A DNA stretch of 64,000 nucleotides from an uncultured Ruminiclostridium sp. (lineage in GTDB: Bacteria > Bacillota > Clostridia > Oscillospirales > Ruminococcaceae). Below the pieces are notes generated by a model, which did not search any database, was not told the DNA's origin, and was given only the letters and a program-made list of their open reading frames with translations. Position numbers and translations under genes: made by a program. This document shows, in pieces, positions 44,456 through 51,786 of the stretch. Position 1 is the first letter of the stretch. Every line of letters begins with the position of its first letter. The DNA is taken from assembly GCA_947594425.1 (NCBI GenBank), contig CANQED010000011.1, positions 32,022-96,021 of the forward strand. Direction: 5' to 3'.

Positions 44456-45223
44456 ATGGGAACAATTATTTCGGTAGTAAATCAAAAGGGCGGGGTAGGT
44501 AAGACCACCACCGCCGTTAATGTCGCCGCTTCGCTCGGTCTAAAGGGCAAAAAGGTATTGCTCGTCGACCTCGACCCGCAGGGTAATTCCACCTCGGGTT
44601 ACGGTATCGTTAAAAAATCGCTCGAGGTCACAAGCTATGACGTGGTTATGTCGGATGTCCGCCCGCAAGAGGCGGTCATAAAGACGCAGTATAAAAACGT
44701 CAGCATAATCCCCGCGACCGCTAAGCTCGCCGAGGCGGAGATACACCTTTTGCAGCTCGAGCAGAGAAATCACCAGCTCAAAAAGGCTTTGCTCCAGCTA
44801 AAGGACGATTACGACATCATCATAATTGACTGCCTGCCGTCGCTCGGTATTTTAGCTATAAACGCGCTGACCGCCTGCGATAAGTTTATTGTCCCCATGC
44901 AGTGCGAGCATTACAGCCTTGAGGGGCTCGCGCAGCTGCTCACCACGGTAAAAAAGATAAAAAAGAGCGCTAACAAAAGCCTCACCCTTATGGGCATTGT
45001 GTTCACTATGTTGGACCGCAGACTGCTGCAATCCAACGAAATTATGAGGGATATAAAGGATAATTTCCCTCCCTCGTCGATATTTAACACCGTTATCCCG
45101 CGAAATGTCCGTATATCCGAGGCTCCGAGCCACGGTATGCCGATAATATACTACGATAAAAATTCTAAGGGCGCGGACGCATATCAGCGTCTTGCCGCCG
45201 AGATAATCAAAAGGCTCGGCTGA
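44456..45223 (+). CDS. soj: ParA-family chromosome partition ATPase Soj
   Basis: A 255-residue ParA ATPase with the deviant Walker A K-G-G-V-G-K-T-T-T, D-L-D-P-Q-G-N-S-T and D-C-L-P-S-L-G. With Spo0J it segregates origins and influences DnaA. The start at 44456 follows AAAAAAGGAG. It is followed 20 nt later by spo0J. Confidence 0.95.
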   Translation: MGTIISVVNQKGGVGKTTTAVNVAASLGLKGKKVLLVDLDPQGNSTSGYGIVKKSLEVTSYDVVMSDVRPQEAVIKTQYKNVSIIPATAKLAEAEIHLLQLEQRNHQLKKALLQLKDDYDIIIIDCLPSLGILAINALTACDKFIVPMQCEHYSLEGLAQLLTTVKKIKKSANKSLTLMGIVFTMLDRRLLQSNEIMRDIKDNFPPSSIFNTVIPRNVRISEAPSHGMPIIYYDKNSKGADAYQRLAAEIIKRLG

Positions 45224-45243
45224 GCTGCAAAGGAGGTCGAAAA

Positions 45244-46077
45244 ATGGCGAGGAATGTTTTAAAAAAGGACTTCAACAGTCTTTTTGACGATAACAGCTTT
45301 GAAGAAGAAGAGAGCGTACAGACGGTCCGCGTATCTGACATAGAGCCGGACAGGACGCAGCCCCGAAAGAATTTTGATATCGAGGCGCTGAAGAACCTTG
45401 CGCAGTCGATAAAGCTTAACGGGCTTATACAGCCGCTATTGGTAAGGCCCACCCCGGACGGAAAATATCTGATAGTAGCGGGGGAGAGGCGCTGGCGCGC
45501 CTGCAAAATGGCGGGCATAACCGAGGTACCGGTATTTGTTCGTGAGCTTACGGACAAGCAGGCTCACCAGATGATGCTTATAGAGAACCTACAGCGCGAG
45601 AACCTAAACCCCATTGAGGAGGCTAACGGCTACAAGGAGCTTATGGACAACTACTCTATGAGCCAAGAGCAGGTAGCCGAGGCGGTAGGAAAGGCGCGCT
45701 CGTCGATAGCAAACGCTCTCAGGCTTTTGACTTTACCAAAGGCGGTAAAGGAGCTTGTGGAGAAGAACGAGCTGTCGGTCGGACACTGCAAGGTGCTTTT
45801 AGGGCTTAAGGACAAGCGCAAGCTTGTCGATCTTGCGTACCGCGCGGCAAATAACGAGGTATCGGTGCGCGAGATAGAGCGTATGGTAAAGAACGCCGAC
45901 CGTCCCGAAAAGGAAGAAAAGCCTAAGGACCATTTTTATACCGAGACCGAGATAGCATTGTCAAAGGCGCTCGAGACGCAGGTTAAGATAATTCCGGGCA
46001 AGAAGAAGAGCACGATAGAGATAGAGTTTTACACCAAAGAGGATCTTATCGATATCGCCAACCGTCTTGCGAAATAA
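45244..46077 (+). CDS. spo0J: Chromosome partition protein ParB (Spo0J)
   Basis: A 277-residue ParB with the V-x-x-I-x-P-D-x-x-Q-P-R-K-N-F box, CTP-binding G-E-R-R-W-R-A and E-N-L-Q-R-E-N-L-N-P-I-E-E-A, the helix-turn-helix S-Q-E-Q-V-A-E-A-V-G-K-A-R-S-S-I-A-N and a C-terminal dimer domain. It loads on parS as a clamp. AAAGGAGG precedes the ATG. A parS site follows immediately after its TAA. Confidence 0.95.
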   Translation: MARNVLKKDFNSLFDDNSFEEEESVQTVRVSDIEPDRTQPRKNFDIEALKNLAQSIKLNGLIQPLLVRPTPDGKYLIVAGERRWRACKMAGITEVPVFVRELTDKQAHQMMLIENLQRENLNPIEEANGYKELMDNYSMSQEQVAEAVGKARSSIANALRLLTLPKAVKELVEKNELSVGHCKVLLGLKDKRKLVDLAYRAANNEVSVREIERMVKNADRPEKEEKPKDHFYTETEIALSKALETQVKIIPGKKKSTIEIEFYTKEDLIDIANRLAK

Positions 46078-46093
46078 TGTTCCATGTGGAACA
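46078..46093. other. parS site 4 (15/16)
   Basis: TGTTCCATGTGGAACA, one mismatch, directly after the spo0J stop and 24 nt before the serS start. Confidence 0.85.
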
Positions 46094-46117
46094 ATTTATA
46101 AGGATAGGAGAATTTAT

Positions 46118-47410
46118 ATGATAGACATTAAGTTTTTGAGAGAAAATCCCGACGCGGTCAAGGAAAATATCAAAAAGAAATTCCAGGACGAAAAGCTGCC
46201 CCTCGTCGATAAGGTCATCGAGCTCGATAAGCAGCTTCGCGCCGCTCAGCTTAAGGCCGATACCCTCCGCGGCGACAGAAACCGCCTTTCTAAAGAGATC
46301 GGCGGGCTTATGGCTAAGGGGCAAAAAGACGAGGCCGAAAAGGTCAAGGCTCAGGTAAAAGAGTTCTCGGACGAGCTCGCCCGCCTCGAAGTCAGCGAGA
46401 CCGAGCTCGGCGAACAGGTCAAGAGCATTATGATGACCATCCCCAACATCATCGCCCCCGACGTCCCGATAGGTAAGGACGATACCGAAAACGTCGAGAT
46501 AAAGCGCTACGGCGAGCCCGTCGTACCCGATTTTGAGATACCCTATCACTCCGAAATTATGGAGAGCTTTAACGGTATCGACCTCGACAGCGCCAGAAAG
46601 GTCGCAGGCAACGGCTTTTATTACCTTATGGGCGATATCGCAAGACTTCACTCCGCCGTCATCTCCTACGCGCGCGACTTTATGATAGACCGCGGCTTTA
46701 CCTACTGCGTACCCCCGTTTATGATAAGAGGCGGCGTAGTGACGGGCGTTATGTCCTTTGCGGAAATGGACGCTATGATGTATAAGATAGAGGGCGAGGA
46801 CCTCTACCTTATCGGCACGAGCGAACACTCTATGATAGGCAAATTTATTGATACTATTATAAATGAGGACGAGCTGCCCTATACCCTCACCAGCTATTCT
46901 CCCTGCTTTAGAAAGGAAAAAGGCGCACACGGCATAGAAGAACGCGGCGTATATCGCATACATCAGTTTGAAAAGCAGGAAATGATAGTCGTCTGCAAGC
47001 CCGAGGACAGCGCCGAATGGTTCACTAAGCTGTGGCAGAACACCGTCGATCTCTTCCGCTCTATGGATATCCCCGTGCGCACCATTGAGTGCTGCTCAGG
47101 AGATCTCGCCGATCTAAAGGTAAAATCCTACGACGTCGAGGCTTGGTCGCCCCGCCAGAAAAAATACTTCGAGGTCGGCTCCTGCTCTAACCTCGGCGAC
47201 GCTCAGGCGCGCAGACTTAAGATCCGCATCAAAAGCAAGGAAAAGGGCAATTATTACGCCCATACCCTTAATAATACCGTCGTCGCTCCACCGCGTATGC
47301 TTATCGCTTTCCTCGAAAATAACCTAAACGCCGACGGCTCGGTCAATATCCCCGTCGTTTTAAGACCGTATATGGGCGGCAAGGAAAAAATCGAAGTTAA
47401 AGCTAAATAA
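46118..47410 (+). CDS. serS: Seryl-tRNA synthetase
   Basis: A 430-residue class II synthetase charging tRNA-Ser. A long N-terminal coiled-coil arm (about 25-100) is followed by the catalytic core with motif 2 F-R-K-E-K-G-A-H-G-I-E-E-R-G and motif 3 near the end. The ATG at 46118 (AGGATAGGAG upstream) is chosen over an upstream in-frame start that would overlap the parS site. The 40-nt leader is too short for a T-box. Confidence 0.95.
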   Translation: MIDIKFLRENPDAVKENIKKKFQDEKLPLVDKVIELDKQLRAAQLKADTLRGDRNRLSKEIGGLMAKGQKDEAEKVKAQVKEFSDELARLEVSETELGEQVKSIMMTIPNIIAPDVPIGKDDTENVEIKRYGEPVVPDFEIPYHSEIMESFNGIDLDSARKVAGNGFYYLMGDIARLHSAVISYARDFMIDRGFTYCVPPFMIRGGVVTGVMSFAEMDAMMYKIEGEDLYLIGTSEHSMIGKFIDTIINEDELPYTLTSYSPCFRKEKGAHGIEERGVYRIHQFEKQEMIVVCKPEDSAEWFTKLWQNTVDLFRSMDIPVRTIECCSGDLADLKVKSYDVEAWSPRQKKYFEVGSCSNLGDAQARRLKIRIKSKEKGNYYAHTLNNTVVAPPRMLIAFLENNLNADGSVNIPVVLRPYMGGKEKIEVKAK

Positions 47411-47715
47411 TTCTCGGTCGGCTGATTTAAGATCTCAGCCGACCTCAGTCTGTAGAAAAAGGTCAATATAAAGCGGAAGGAAAGAGGAGTTTGAGGGGAA
47501 AACCATCAGGGTTTTCACCCTCAAGTTTAGATAAAAGCCGCTCACAGAGCGGCAAAATCGAGGAAACCCGCTACAGCGGGTGGTCGATTTTTTGGCAGCT
47601 TGTCGGAAAATCCGACCCATAGGGAGGGTTTTTCGACAAGCTGAAATAGATAATTTATGGTAAAATATATCCCACGCACCAAAGTCACTTCTTTAGCTGA
47701 AGAATGGAGGACAGT
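47411..47715. repeat. Hairpin array between serS and the ABC exporter
   Basis: No gene. Five palindromes follow one another: GGTCGGCTGA/TCAGCCGACC (47416-47444); TTGAGGG...CCCTCAA (47491-47524); GCCGCTC/GAGCGGC (47537-47553); a terminator (47554-47593); CAGCTTGTCG/CGACAAGCTG (47596-47643). Confidence 0.8.
47554..47593 (+). terminator. Terminator downstream of serS
   Basis: Outer stem AAAATCGA/TCGATTTT and inner stem ACCCGCT/AGCGGGT, ending in six Ts. Confidence 0.75.
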
Positions 47716-48615
47716 ATGCTTAAAATATCCGAACTGTATAAGCAATACGGCGCTTTTAAAGTGCTCGACGGCTTGGAGATGAATGTTAATAACGGCGACG
47801 TTTACGGCTTTCTCGGCAAAAACGGCTGCGGAAAGACCACCACGATGAATATTGTCGCCAATATCATTCATAAGGACAGCGGCAAAATAGAATTTGAAAA
47901 AGAGCAGCCCGTTATAGGCTACCTCCCCGAGACCCCTATGCTGTATGGCTATATGAACGCTTATGAGTACCTAAAATATATCGCCGCCTGCTGTAAGTAC
48001 AAGGGCGACATAAACGAGCGCATCTCTCAGGTGCTCGACCTTACGGGTATGACCGAGAGCGGAAAGCGGCAGATAAAGGGCTATTCGCGCGGTATGAATC
48101 AGCGCGTCGGGATAGCGGCGGCGATATTCAACCATCCCGACCTATTAATTCTCGACGAGCCGACCTCCGCGCTCGACCCGCAGGGAAGAGCAGAGGTTAT
48201 GAACATTATCACCCGCCTCGCCGAAACGGGCTCGACTATCATCTTGTGTACGCATATCCTTACGGACGTCGAGCGCGTCGCTAACCGTATCGGCATTATG
48301 AAGAACGGCAGAATGGCGATAGAGGGCAATATCGCGGACATTAAGTCCGATTTTCAGTCGCGCACAAGATCGTTTCTGATAGAGGCTTTCTGCGGCCCGC
48401 AAAAGGCTATGCCCGTTATCAATGAGGCTGTCGGCGGCAAGTTTACCTTTGACGGCAAGACAGGGGTATTCGAGATACCCGTATCGGCCGAAGTGGACGA
48501 GGGCGCTTTTGCCGCGGGGCTGTTAAAGTCGCTCACCGACAACGGGGTAATACCCTCGCGCTTTGAGCTAAAGACCAAGACGCTCGAAGAGATATATCTT
48601 GAGACGATAAACTGA
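47716..48615 (+). CDS. ABC exporter ATP-binding subunit
   Basis: A 299-residue ATPase of the drug/antibiotic export type. Walker A G-K-N-G-C-G-K-T-T, the signature Y-S-R-G-M-N-Q-R (an S-R-G variant of L-S-G-G-Q) and Walker B L-L-I-L-D-E-P-T are present. A C-terminal ~75-residue extension is typical of ABC-2 exporters. GGAGG at 47706-47710 supports the ATG at 47716. The permease gene follows 13 nt later. Confidence 0.88.
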   Translation: MLKISELYKQYGAFKVLDGLEMNVNNGDVYGFLGKNGCGKTTTMNIVANIIHKDSGKIEFEKEQPVIGYLPETPMLYGYMNAYEYLKYIAACCKYKGDINERISQVLDLTGMTESGKRQIKGYSRGMNQRVGIAAAIFNHPDLLILDEPTSALDPQGRAEVMNIITRLAETGSTIILCTHILTDVERVANRIGIMKNGRMAIEGNIADIKSDFQSRTRSFLIEAFCGPQKAMPVINEAVGGKFTFDGKTGVFEIPVSAEVDEGAFAAGLLKSLTDNGVIPSRFELKTKTLEEIYLETIN

Positions 48616-48628
48616 CAGGAGGGATATT

Positions 48629-49453
48629 ATGTTTAAGGCAGGGCTTAAAAAAGAGCTTATGTTTTTCTTGCGCGGGTTCAGAGTATGGGGCTTGCTGCTG
48701 ATAGTGCTGGGGCTTGCCGCCTCGTATCCCGCTATGATGAAAATGCTCGAGGTCATGACCGAGCAGGCACAGGATATGCTCGGCACCGATATGCCGGGTT
48801 ACGGCGACATTATGCAGTCTACGGGGCTTTATGCAGCCTCGTCACCCGGACAAATGGGATTTTTTATGGGAGTGTCCGCGCTGGTGGGAGCGGGTATGCT
48901 TGTTACAATGCTGCTGTTTATGGGGGCGGCAGGCGGCGAGCAGAAAAAGCGCTCCATCATCATACCTAACTGCTCGGGGCTTACCCCCCACGGCTATGTT
49001 CTCCCTAAATTTGTCCTTTACCCGATCTTGACGGTAATAGTGATGTTTCTCGGCACGCTTCTCGCGGGACTGGTGTCAAATCTGCTTTTCGGCAATTCGG
49101 TGACAATGCAGGATATGCTGTTCAGCGGGGCGTGCGTCGCGGGGTACGGGCTTTTTGAGATCTCTCTGTTTTTTATGTTGGGAATTTGCCTTGGCAGACC
49201 CGGCATAAGCGTCGCGATAGTATATCTCGGCAGCGAGCTGCTCGCTATGCTGATAAACGGCTTTAACGCCGCAAATTACAACCCCTACGCGCTGTATAAT
49301 ATGATAGGCGTGCCGTACGAGCAGGCGGATATGAACAATTTCACCCTCAGCATAATTGTCACGGTCGTTTTGTCGGTCATCTTCTGCCTTATCACCCTTA
49401 TGGTCGCGGGGCTGAAAAAGATAGACAACTCCGAAATGCAGGCTAATCTCTGA
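48629..49453 (+). CDS. ABC-2 type exporter permease
   Basis: A 274-residue membrane protein with about six hydrophobic segments and one short extracytoplasmic region after the first (M-L-E-V-M-T-E-Q-A-Q). It pairs with the ATP-binding protein just upstream. The order, spacing and topology fit a two-gene ABC-2 exporter. The substrate is unknown. Confidence 0.8.
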   Translation: MFKAGLKKELMFFLRGFRVWGLLLIVLGLAASYPAMMKMLEVMTEQAQDMLGTDMPGYGDIMQSTGLYAASSPGQMGFFMGVSALVGAGMLVTMLLFMGAAGGEQKKRSIIIPNCSGLTPHGYVLPKFVLYPILTVIVMFLGTLLAGLVSNLLFGNSVTMQDMLFSGACVAGYGLFEISLFFMLGICLGRPGISVAIVYLGSELLAMLINGFNAANYNPYALYNMIGVPYEQADMNNFTLSIIVTVVLSVIFCLITLMVAGLKKIDNSEMQANL

Positions 49454-49500
49454 TATTTTCGGCGGAAAATTCGCAAGCTGTTCAATAAAATAACACGCAT

Positions 49501-49537
49501 CCCGTAATCTCAAAATTTGTGAGGTTACGGGATTTTT
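49501..49537 (+). terminator. Terminator of the ABC exporter operon
   Basis: CCCGTAATCTCA pairs with TGAGGTTACGGG (one bulge each side) and is followed by TTTTT. It stops read-through from the left into the recombinase cassette. Confidence 0.85.
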
Positions 49538-49560
49538 AATTTTATTTATGAATACAAAAC

Positions 49561-49579
49561 GGGCAGACCACATCTGCCC
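49561..49579 (-). terminator. Hairpin left of the invertible cassette
   Basis: GGGCAGA-CCACA-TCTGCCC is a perfect 7-bp stem. On the minus strand it is followed by GTTTTGT, so it would stop leftward transcripts, such as one from the recombinase gene after inversion. Confidence 0.6.
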
Positions 49580-49591
49580 ATAATTTACATA

Positions 49592-49611
49592 AATTTATTC
49601 TTTTGCGAAAA
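49592..49611 (+). repeat. Left inverted repeat of the recombinase cassette
   Basis: AATTTATTCTTTTGCGAAAA; its exact reverse complement lies at 50775-50794. Beyond the 20 bp the arms agree at two of the next three bases. Confidence 0.9.
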
Positions 49612-49638
49612 AATGCCGTTCGCTGTACAATATATAAT
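49603..49638 (+). promoter_or_regulatory. Possible promoter of the first recombinase gene
   Basis: TTGCGA (49603-49608, inside the inverted repeat) is 17 nt before TACAAT (49626-49631). A second -10-like TATAAT is at 49633-49638 without a good -35. If the first pair is used, the repeat itself supplies the -35 element. Confidence 0.4.
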
Positions 49639-50774
49639 AGCACATAACCGGCGAAATGTCAACACGAAAAAGGAGAAAAAGTATGGAAAATATTTATCTG
49701 CGCAAGGACGGGCGATATGAGGGACGGCTGTCTGACGGCAAAAATCGCAAACTCCGCTATTTTTACGGTAAAACCCGCGAAGAAGTACAGCGAAAAATGC
49801 AAGCATTTAAAGACAGTCAAAGCTACACCCGCTCGGGGCTGACGGTGAAATTTCTTTTCGAGGAATGGCTCGAGGCGGCGAGCGTTCGGCTCAAGGAATC
49901 CACGGTCGCAAACTACATAGGCAAGGCGGTGACCCATATCCTGCCCGCTTTCGGCAGCACAAAAGCAGACGAGTTGTCGCCGCGACAGCTTAGGCAATTT
50001 ATTGCCGACAGGCTGCAAAGCGGCTTGTCCTCGAATTACGTCGCGGACATAGTTATCCTGCTAAAATCAGTAATGAAATACGCCGCCGCGAGGTACAATA
50101 TTCGCAATTCTATCGCGGAAGTCGTGCTCCCAAAACGCAAAAAATCACAAGTACAATTGCTTTCAAAATCGCAGCAAATTCATTTACAACATTATCTTGC
50201 CGAAAACCCGTGCTTGACCTCGGCAGGGGTAGCATTGTCGCTTTTTACCGGCCTCCGTATCGGCGAATTATGCGCGCTTAAGTGGTCGGATATCGACCTT
50301 TCCAAGCGCACGATTTGCGTTACTAAAACCATTCAGCGGATACGCACAGATTGCGGCACTAAGCTCATCATCACCGAGCCGAAAAGTAATTCTTCCGTCA
50401 GAGAAATTCCCATTCCCGATTGTATTTTCGGGATTTTTAAGCGGTTTTCCGCAGATAATGACTGCTATTTTCTCTCCGCCTCACCTAAGCCCATAGAGCC
50501 CCGCGTAATGCAGTATCGCTTTCAAAAGCTTCTTAAAAAAGGAAACCTGCCGTCGATACACTTCCACGCGTTGCGCCACATGTTCGCCACAAACTGCGTT
50601 GAAATGGGCTTTGACGTTAAGTCGCTGTCCGAAATACTCGGACATTCCGGCGTGGAAATCACGCTGAACAGGTATGTACATTCCTCAATGGAGCGGAAAA
50701 AGCGCTTTATGAAAAAGCTGACTTTCGCGGCGTGATTGCCGTCAAAAATTGAATTTTCTCCCGCCCTTAAGATA
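49612..50774 (+). mobile_element. Candidate invertible DNA segment carrying its own recombinase
   Basis: The 1163 bases between the two inverted repeats contain one complete tyrosine recombinase gene, its presumed promoter and little else. In the present orientation the gene reads toward the second recombinase and the polysaccharide operon. Inversion would turn it to the minus strand. Confidence 0.65.
49683..50735 (+). CDS. Tyrosine site-specific recombinase (intact)
   Basis: A 350-residue tyrosine recombinase. A small N-terminal arm-type region and a SAM-like core-binding domain (about 55-150) precede the catalytic domain. All key residues are present: R192 (T-G-L-R-I-G-E-L), K234, H295-x-x-R298, H321 (L-G-H-S-G) and nucleophile Y331 (N-R-Y-V-H). 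AAGGAG lies 7 nt before the ATG at 49683; an upstream frame is less likely. It is enclosed by perfect 20-bp inverted repeats, as with recombinases that flip their own segment. No phage or conjugation genes accompany it, so integration of a large element is less likely. Confidence 0.88.
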   Translation: MENIYLRKDGRYEGRLSDGKNRKLRYFYGKTREEVQRKMQAFKDSQSYTRSGLTVKFLFEEWLEAASVRLKESTVANYIGKAVTHILPAFGSTKADELSPRQLRQFIADRLQSGLSSNYVADIVILLKSVMKYAAARYNIRNSIAEVVLPKRKKSQVQLLSKSQQIHLQHYLAENPCLTSAGVALSLFTGLRIGELCALKWSDIDLSKRTICVTKTIQRIRTDCGTKLIITEPKSNSSVREIPIPDCIFGIFKRFSADNDCYFLSASPKPIEPRVMQYRFQKLLKKGNLPSIHFHALRHMFATNCVEMGFDVKSLSEILGHSGVEITLNRYVHSSMERKKRFMKKLTFAA

Positions 50775-50794
50775 TTTTCGCAAAAGAATAAATT
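50775..50794 (-). repeat. Right inverted repeat of the recombinase cassette
   Basis: The perfect 20-bp reverse complement of 49592-49611. It lies 60 nt before the second recombinase start, whose promoter may therefore change with inversion. Confidence 0.9.
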
Positions 50795-50853
50795 ACAGAA
50801 CCAAATATATTTTACCAAAAACACAGCGATATGACAATGAACAGGAGAGAGAA

Positions 50854-51786
50854 ATGACGCAAAAAGCCTTAGGAAACCGCCTGTTTTCCGATTTAATACG
50901 CGACTGGCTTGCCTCCGCAAAAGCGAAAGTCAAGCCGAGTTCTTACGCGCAATATGTTAAGCGCGCCGAAAAGAACATCCTGCCCTATTTCTCGGGTACA
51001 AAGCTTCGGGATATTACCTCCGAAAGCGTGCTCGGGTTTGTACAGCATTTGCAGTCGGAGGGCTACAATGAAAAATATATCTACGACCTCACGACGCTTT
51101 TAAAATCCGTGCTCAAAAGTATCACACGCACCTACGGCTACCCCGACCCCACGGTCGGGATGGAGGGGCTTTTGACGGGCAGGGAACACGTCGACATTCC
51201 GCGCGAGCCCGTCTACGGCGAGGAGCTCTGCAAGCGGCTTATTGAGGTGCTGAGCACCGACCCCGACCTCACCAAGTGTGGTATATTGATGACGCTTTAC
51301 ACGGGGCTTAGAATTGGCGAGCTCTGCGCACTAAAGTGGGAGGATATCGACCTTGATGGCGGCACGCTGACTATAAAGCGCACGATACAGCGCGTATCCA
51401 CCGAGGAGGGCAGCGTCCTTATGACCACCGAGCTCGGCAAGCGTGCGCGCGAGATACCGCTCCCGCAGGCTATGCGAGGGGTACTGTTCGGCTTTAGGAC
51501 AACCCCCGACCGCTACCTTTTGTCGGGGACGACTTCGCCGATAGAACCCCGCACAATGCAGTACCGCCTGCGCGCCTTTCTCAAGAAAGCATATTTGCCC
51601 GACATCAGCTTCAGCGAGCTGCGCAAGCTTTTCATAAAGCGCTGCCTTAGCCGCGGGGCGGACGTGACTGTCCTCGCGGACGTCTTAGGCAACGCCTCGG
51701 TGCAGAGCGCGGCGGCGTATTGCGAGAAGCCGACTATGCGGAGCAAGATCGAGGCGGTAAATCTCATATCCAAGGAAGTCAGCTGA
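50854..51786 (+). CDS. Degenerate tyrosine recombinase, coupled to the glycosyltransferase operon
   Basis: A 310-residue paralogue of the recombinase just upstream. Core-binding domain and catalytic fold are kept, with R153 (T-G-L-R-I-G-E-L), a lysine near 196, R257 and Y289. However the histidine of H-x-x-R is S254 (F-S-E-L-R) and the G-H histidine is N280 (L-G-N-A-S). It may bind DNA and act as a regulator or an accessory subunit, with slow or no catalysis. GGAGAGAG supports the start at 50854. Its TGA shares a base with the ATG of the first glycosyltransferase gene, so the two are translated together. Confidence 0.82.
   Translation: MTQKALGNRLFSDLIRDWLASAKAKVKPSSYAQYVKRAEKNILPYFSGTKLRDITSESVLGFVQHLQSEGYNEKYIYDLTTLLKSVLKSITRTYGYPDPTVGMEGLLTGREHVDIPREPVYGEELCKRLIEVLSTDPDLTKCGILMTLYTGLRIGELCALKWEDIDLDGGTLTIKRTIQRVSTEEGSVLMTTELGKRAREIPLPQAMRGVLFGFRTTPDRYLLSGTTSPIEPRTMQYRLRAFLKKAYLPDISFSELRKLFIKRCLSRGADVTVLADVLGNASVQSAAAYCEKPTMRSKIEAVNLISKEVS

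Noticed and set aside
46094..46117. T-box leader for serS
   Set aside because: Only about 24 nt separate the parS site from the start codon, far too short for a T-box.
49683..51786. Integrases as evidence of a prophage or integrative element to the right
   Set aside because: No phage, conjugation or excisionase genes follow; the neighbours are glycan genes and the repeats are inverted, not direct.
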